DNA of 64,000 nucleotides from assembly GCA_041392505.1 (NCBI GenBank), contig JAWKLX010000005.1:62001-126000 (forward strand). The letters run 5' to 3'. This document shows positions 60,237-64,000 of this stretch, piece by piece. Numbering within the stretch: position 1 is the first letter of the stretch; each line of letters opens with the position of its first letter. The stretch comes from UBA6168 sp041392505 (GTDB lineage Bacteria; Bacteroidota; Bacteroidia; Chitinophagales; Saprospiraceae). The translations under genes were made by a program, and so were the position numbers. The notes under the pieces were generated by a model. That model worked only from the letters and a program-made list of their open reading frames with translations. It was not told the DNA's origin and did no database searches.

Positions 60237-61559
60237 CTAAATCATCCCCCTCGATTTCAATTCCAAATATTTATTGATCGTATTCATAGAAAGATCTTCT
60301 GGTCGGGTAAGGATAGACTGGATGCCATGCTGTCTGAGCTTTTGCGCCATGGCCCGTTTTTCTGCTAGGAATTTTTGGGCAACAGTATTCGTATAAATGT
60401 CCTGCACGGTCTCCACTTCTTTTTGCACAAATTTTTCAACCTCTGTATTTTCAAAAAAGATGACAATCAACAAGTGAAATTTATGGATGCGGCGCAACAG
60501 GGGCAGCACGCGGTCGAGTGCGTACATGCTTTCAAAATTAGTATATAAAAGGATCAGGCTGCGGCCATTGATTAATTTTCGGGCAATGTGATAAAGCAGC
60601 TCATAATTGGCCTCTAACGGACGCTCCTTCTGTTTGTATAAGGCATGCAATATTTTATTTAATTGATTGGCTTTTCTGTCCGCTTTTACGGTGGCCCCTA
60701 TTTTATCAGAAAAAGTAATGAGGCCCGCTTTATCGTATTTTTTTAAAACAATATTTGAAATGGCGAGGCTGGTGTTGATGGCGTAATCCACGAGCGTTAG
60801 GCCGTGGAAAGGCATTTTCATGGCCCGGCTTTTATCGATCAGACAGTACACTTGCTGCGAGCGTTCGTCTTCATATTGGTTGACCATTAATTTGTTAAAA
60901 CGGCCCGTCGCTTTCCAATTGATGCTGCGGTAGTCGTCGCCGCGCACATAATTTTTTATTTGGTCAAATTCATAGCTGTGCCCAATGCGGCGGATTTTGC
61001 GGATGCCCTCTTGGGAAGTCAGGCGGTTGAAGGCGAGCATTTCATACTGCTTCATTTGCAGGACAGAAGGGTAAACTGGCACGGACATCTGGCTGCCCAA
61101 ACGGAAACGCCGCTCCACTAAATTTAGATAGGTGGCGGCATAAATATTTATCACCCCAAATTCATATTCCCCCCGTTTGACGGGCCTCAATTCATAGCTC
61201 ACTGCTTTTTCCTTCCCCGGCTGTAAGGCCAATTTTATTTCAAAATCCCTTTCTTGAAACTGGACGGGCAGCTCATCAATGATGGTCAAATGGAGCTGCC
61301 GGTGCGATCTGTTTTCGATTTCTAAAAAAACAGAGTTGGCGTCGCCTAGGGAAAGAAGTTTTGGCAACTTCCTTTTGGCTGTCAATGAAATGTTTTTTTG
61401 AAATAAAAACCCAATATCTATGAGTACAATGCCAACCGCAAGGGTAAAAAGGGTGAGTGCCACCGGAAACCATAAAGGCACTAAATAGGACAGCACGAAG
61501 AACAAGGCCACACAGCCAAAAAGTCCAAAAAAGCGGTCGGTAAGGTAGAGGTTTCGCAT
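60237..61559 (-). CDS. DUF58 domain protein
   Basis: The 440-residue protein has two N-terminal membrane helices (FFGLFGCVALFFVLSYLVPL, WFPVALTLFTLAVGIVLIDI), then a beta-rich region (SLGDANSVFLEIENRSHRQL), and the DUF58 signature IKNYVRGDDYRSINWKATGR at residues about 193-212, continuing into a VWA-like domain without an intact MIDAS (VYCLIDKSRAMKM). DUF58 proteins are normally encoded with MoxR ATPases, VWA proteins and transglutaminases; here it is a single gene. Its natural partner might be the MoxR at 41617, but that is inference. Role: probable inner-membrane anchored scaffold. Confidence 0.9.
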   Translation of the reverse strand: MRNLYLTDRFFGLFGCVALFFVLSYLVPLWFPVALTLFTLAVGIVLIDIGFLFQKNISLTAKRKLPKLLSLGDANSVFLEIENRSHRQLHLTIIDELPVQFQERDFEIKLALQPGKEKAVSYELRPVKRGEYEFGVINIYAATYLNLVERRFRLGSQMSVPVYPSVLQMKQYEMLAFNRLTSQEGIRKIRRIGHSYEFDQIKNYVRGDDYRSINWKATGRFNKLMVNQYEDERSQQVYCLIDKSRAMKMPFHGLTLVDYAINTSLAISNIVLKKYDKAGLITFSDKIGATVKADRKANQLNKILHALYKQKERPLEANYELLYHIARKLINGRSLILLYTNFESMYALDRVLPLLRRIHKFHLLIVIFFENTEVEKFVQKEVETVQDIYTNTVAQKFLAEKRAMAQKLRQHGIQSILTRPEDLSMNTINKYLELKSRGMI

Positions 61560-61752
61560 GGGTGCAAATTAAAGAATAAACGGTATAATCGGCACACATT
61601 GAATGTCGGTCAAAAATAATTTCTGAAGCCCAAAAGAAAAGCAGATAAAAACTAAATTGGATTAGTGGTTCCTTTAAAAAGGAGCAACTCATACCCCGTA
61701 CGGAAAGGCAAACTCAAAATTTTTCCCTTCCTTTGCATCTCAATTATAATTT

Positions 61753-61810
61753 GCTAATGGCAATCGGCCATGAGCTGTTGGCAAAAAGCCAACGGCCAAT
61801 CGCCATTAGC
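61753..61810. repeat. Palindrome in the fabI leader
   Basis: GCTAATGGCAATCGGCC (61753-61769) plus GTTGGC (61777-61782) pair with GCCAACGGCCAATCGCCATTAGC in two parts (61788-61810), leaving a 7-base bulge. It ends 18 bases before the fabI ATG, so a transcript that includes it would fold across the ribosome-binding region. Confidence 0.6.
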
Positions 61811-61828
61811 CATTTTCTGACAACACTT

Positions 61829-62632
61829 ATGGCAAACAACCTATTACAAGGAAAAAACGGCGTCATATTTGGCGCCCTCGACGATCAGTCCATCGCTTGG
61901 AAAGTGGCCGAACGCTGCCACGAGGAAGGCGCTAAAATCGTATTGACCAATGCGCCCGTCGCTTTGCGATTCGGTAAAATAAACGAGCTGGGTGAAAAAA
62001 TCAGTGCGCCCATCATCCCTGCGGATGCTACTTCCGATGAAGATATCCAAAAACTCTTCGAACAATCCATTGAACATTTTGGAGGGAAAATAGACTTTGT
62101 GCTGCACTCCATCGGCATGTCGCTCAACGTGCGGAAGAACCGAGAGTACACCAATATCAAATACGATTGGATGCAAAAAACATTCGACATCAGCGCCATT
62201 TCGTTCCACCGGATTATGCAGTCGCTTTACCGCAACGATCAAATGAACGATTGGGGCAGCATCGCAGCGCTGACGTATATGGCCGCCCAGCGTACCTTCC
62301 CGGACTACAATGAAATGGCCGAGTCAAAAGCATTGCTCGAAAGTTTTGCCCGTAGCTTTGGCTATCATTTTGGAACAAAAAATAAGGTGAGGGTCAATAC
62401 AATTTCCCAATCGCCAACCTGGACGACAGCGGGCAGCGGTGTGAAAGGGTTCCAAGAATTTTTCGATTACGCAGATAAAATGTCGCCACTTGGCAATGCC
62501 TCCGCTGAGGCCTGCTCAGACTATTGCGTATTCCTATTCTCCGACCTGTCGAGAATGGTAACCATGCAGAACCTCTACCACGACGGAGGTTTCTCCAACA
62601 TGGGCATGAACCCCGCAGCATTGGGGCTTTAA
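61829..62632 (+). CDS. fabI: Enoyl-ACP reductase FabI
   Basis: FabI performs the last reduction in each round of fatty acid elongation. The start is set at the ATG at 61829 (267 residues, the usual length); the frame is open 32 codons upstream through a palindrome. The NAD-binding start reads KNGVIFGALDDQSIAWKVA, as expected for an enoyl-ACP reductase of the FabI type (SIAW). The catalytic pair Tyr-x6-Lys is in PDYNEMAESKALLESFAR, with VLHSIGMSLNVRKNREYTNI and ISQSPTWTTAGSGVKGFQEF following family positions. It is the target class of triclosan. Single gene, ended by the terminator at 62653. Confidence 0.93.
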   Translation: MANNLLQGKNGVIFGALDDQSIAWKVAERCHEEGAKIVLTNAPVALRFGKINELGEKISAPIIPADATSDEDIQKLFEQSIEHFGGKIDFVLHSIGMSLNVRKNREYTNIKYDWMQKTFDISAISFHRIMQSLYRNDQMNDWGSIAALTYMAAQRTFPDYNEMAESKALLESFARSFGYHFGTKNKVRVNTISQSPTWTTAGSGVKGFQEFFDYADKMSPLGNASAEACSDYCVFLFSDLSRMVTMQNLYHDGGFSNMGMNPAALGL

Positions 62633-63049
62633 AAATCGAGATGCGATAAGTAGAGGTGTCAGCACTCCAAGTGCTGACACCTCTTTTTTTTGGAAAAAAG
62701 GAAGCCGGCTCCTAACGTTTCATAGTTGAACAAACACTAAAACCATAGGATTATAATTAAATACTTACCGGGGGCAAAAGTAAAAATGCCTTCCCTATTA
62801 GCGAGGTACAATAAATACAGCCTGTAAAATGAAAATCTATCGTTTATTTAAAATAATACTATTTAAGATATTTTAAATCAGTGGTTTATGTCCAGTTGGT
62901 CGTTAATCAGATTATTGGTATTTTTTCAGAAAAGAAAGATTTCGAGCTATCGCAAATTGGTTTTGCCAGACCCCTTACAAAAATAACCACGTGAAGGAGG
63001 CAATAATTTACGACATTGCAGCCTTCGTTTTTCAATAAAAATAATTCTG
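62633..63049. other. Intergenic region after fabI
   Basis: Apart from the terminator at 62653-62691, I see no supportable gene, promoter with both boxes or repeat in this 417-base stretch; it is AT-rich. Confidence 0.3.
62653..62691 (+). terminator. Rho-independent terminator of fabI
   Basis: A 14-bp perfect stem GAGGTGTCAGCACT / AGTGCTGACACCTC with a 3-base loop is followed by eight T, 21 bases after the fabI stop. Confidence 0.95.
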
Positions 63050-64000
63050 ATGAAAGTAATATTGCTCAGTTCCATTTTCTGCTTGTTTTCAATTTTAAGC
63101 AGCCATGCCCAATTCCAAGCAAACAGTTTAGCCAATTGGCAGGATGATGACCTCGTCCCCACCAATGCCTACAACAGCCGCTATAATGATGTGTGGGGCT
63201 ATGCCAAGGATGGCCGTGAATATGCCATTATTGGTTCCACCAGGGCCATCCACATCATAGATGTAACCGACCCGGCGAATATTGAAGAAGTGCAACGAGT
63301 GGCAGGCCACGCAGGAGGGTCTTTTCTCATTCACCGCGACATGAAAGTTTATCGGGACTATCTCTATTGCGTAGCCGATGAGGGGAGCAGCGCCCTCCAA
63401 ATCATTGACCTATCCATGCTGCCAGACACGGCGGTGCAGGTTTATGATTCCAATGAATTTGTGGTCACCTCGCACAATATGTTTATCGATTCGTCGCAGG
63501 CGAGGCTGTACATTGTTGGGAAGGGAAGTACCACCACCGCACTCGATATTTCCAATCCCGCAGCACCCGTTTTATTGGCTAATTATCCCAAGCCGGGCTT
63601 TCCGTTGCCGTATGTCCACGATGCATATATCGAAAATAATATTGGCTATATGAATTGCGCCAACCAAGGATTGTGGGTGGTCGATTTCACCGATCCTGAC
63701 AACCCCGTTGCGTTGGGCTCAATGGATGGTTATCCCGAAGAGGGCTACAACCATTCTGGCTGGATGGCAGAGGATGGGGATCATTATTTTATGTGCGATG
63801 AAACGCACGGGAGTGCAATGAAAGTGGTGGACGTGTCCGACCCCAGCGAAATGAATGTGGTAAAATTATTTAGTCCAGGTTACCGGGACAACGAAATACC
63901 ACACAATGTAATAGTAAAGGATGGACTGCTTTATGTTTCCCATTATTATGACGGCATGCAGGTTTTTGATGTCAGCAATCCATTGAACCCCATTCGGGTA
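63050..64000 (+). CDS. Choice-of-anchor B family secreted protein (partial at right edge)
   Basis: From the ATG at 63050 the frame is open to the right edge (317 codons). The product starts with a signal peptide (MKVILLSSIFCLFSILSSHA) followed by NSLANWQDDDLVPTNAYNSR and YNDVWGYAKDGREYAIIGST, then LVIP-type propeller blades with repeated xIIDVTDPANI, LDISNPAAPVLL, VVDFTDPDNPVAL and VFDVSNPLNPIRV segments. This LVIVD-like beta-propeller architecture defines the choice-of-anchor B proteins, usually outer-surface proteins with a C-terminal sorting domain; the C-terminus is beyond the window, so T9SS dependence cannot be seen. No partner gene is visible. Confidence 0.9.
   Translation, partial: MKVILLSSIFCLFSILSSHAQFQANSLANWQDDDLVPTNAYNSRYNDVWGYAKDGREYAIIGSTRAIHIIDVTDPANIEEVQRVAGHAGGSFLIHRDMKVYRDYLYCVADEGSSALQIIDLSMLPDTAVQVYDSNEFVVTSHNMFIDSSQARLYIVGKGSTTTALDISNPAAPVLLANYPKPGFPLPYVHDAYIENNIGYMNCANQGLWVVDFTDPDNPVALGSMDGYPEEGYNHSGWMAEDGDHYFMCDETHGSAMKVVDVSDPSEMNVVKLFSPGYRDNEIPHNVIVKDGLLYVSHYYDGMQVFDVSNPLNPIRV

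Noticed and set aside
41617..61559. A MoxR-DUF58-VWA operon
   Set aside because: All three gene types are in the window, but they lie 18-24 kb apart with unrelated genes between them and on different strands, so no operon can be claimed.

Overview
This 64 kb window reads as chromosome of a Bacteroidota bacterium, most likely of the Saprospiraceae or a close relative (lineage inferred from gene content, no search run). Supporting this are type IX secretion / gliding proteins (plug protein, PorE-like OmpA protein, GldD, GldM, GldN), a T9SS C-terminal sorting domain on a CotH-type protein, a DUF5916 protein, SusC-style carboxypeptidase-like domains, and promoter -7 boxes of the Bacteroidota form TAnnTTTG with almost no Shine-Dalgarno sequences. 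I see no rRNA, tRNA, CRISPR array, transposase gene or prophage.

Layout. 1-3.1 kb: the start of a probable anti-sigma/TonB-type protein running off the left edge, an ECF sigma factor, and a divergent subtilisin-like protease fused to a SPOR domain. 3.2-12.9 kb: flippase, T9SS plug protein, PorE-like protein, CotH/lamin-tail secreted protein, and a 69-residue peptide with a double-glycine leader. 12.9-22.9 kb: NadB, an orphan VWA protein, a lipoprotein, Prs, two cysteine-free ArsR-like regulators, TsaB and release factor 1. 22.9-30 kb: SGNH-type membrane protein, mutY-ssb-gldD, then a MocR regulator divergent from a GNAT-DinB-GNAT cassette. 30-37 kb: DUF5916 barrel protein, TatC, gldM-gldN. 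37-47.4 kb: a long coiled-coil/LEA-like protein, a PurQ that lacks its catalytic cysteine, moaC and a mobB-mobA fusion, a MoxR ATPase, cysS, an EEP phosphatase and two rhomboid proteases. 47.7-64 kb: MFS transporter, CBS-domain hemolysin-family protein, a membrane protein, an S24 repressor divergent from a muralytic enzyme, WecA/MraY-like transferase divergent from uppS-bamA, a DUF58 protein, fabI, and a partial choice-of-anchor B protein at the right edge.

How they fit together. Much of the window serves the cell envelope: lipid-carrier synthesis (UppS), its use (WecA-like), outer-membrane assembly (BamA), fatty acid synthesis (FabI), export (TatC, T9SS) and wall turnover (glucosaminidase). 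The rest is housekeeping: translation (PrfA, CysS, TsaB), repair (MutY, SSB), NAD, purine and molybdenum cofactor synthesis.

The most distinctive structure is between the genes: a set of large palindromic, MITE-like elements. Two copies of one ~224-bp family (4818-5040 and 29321-29544, opposite orientation) share 20-bp terminal inverted repeats and a perfect central hairpin that has changed in both arms together. A different 110-bp element at 50519-50628 is flanked by an 8-bp direct repeat that looks like a target duplication and includes the stop codon of the upstream gene. Other points for a second look are the nucleophile-less PurQ, the double-glycine peptide, the S24 repressor whose candidate operator overlaps the promoter of the muralytic gene, and the orphan VWA protein.
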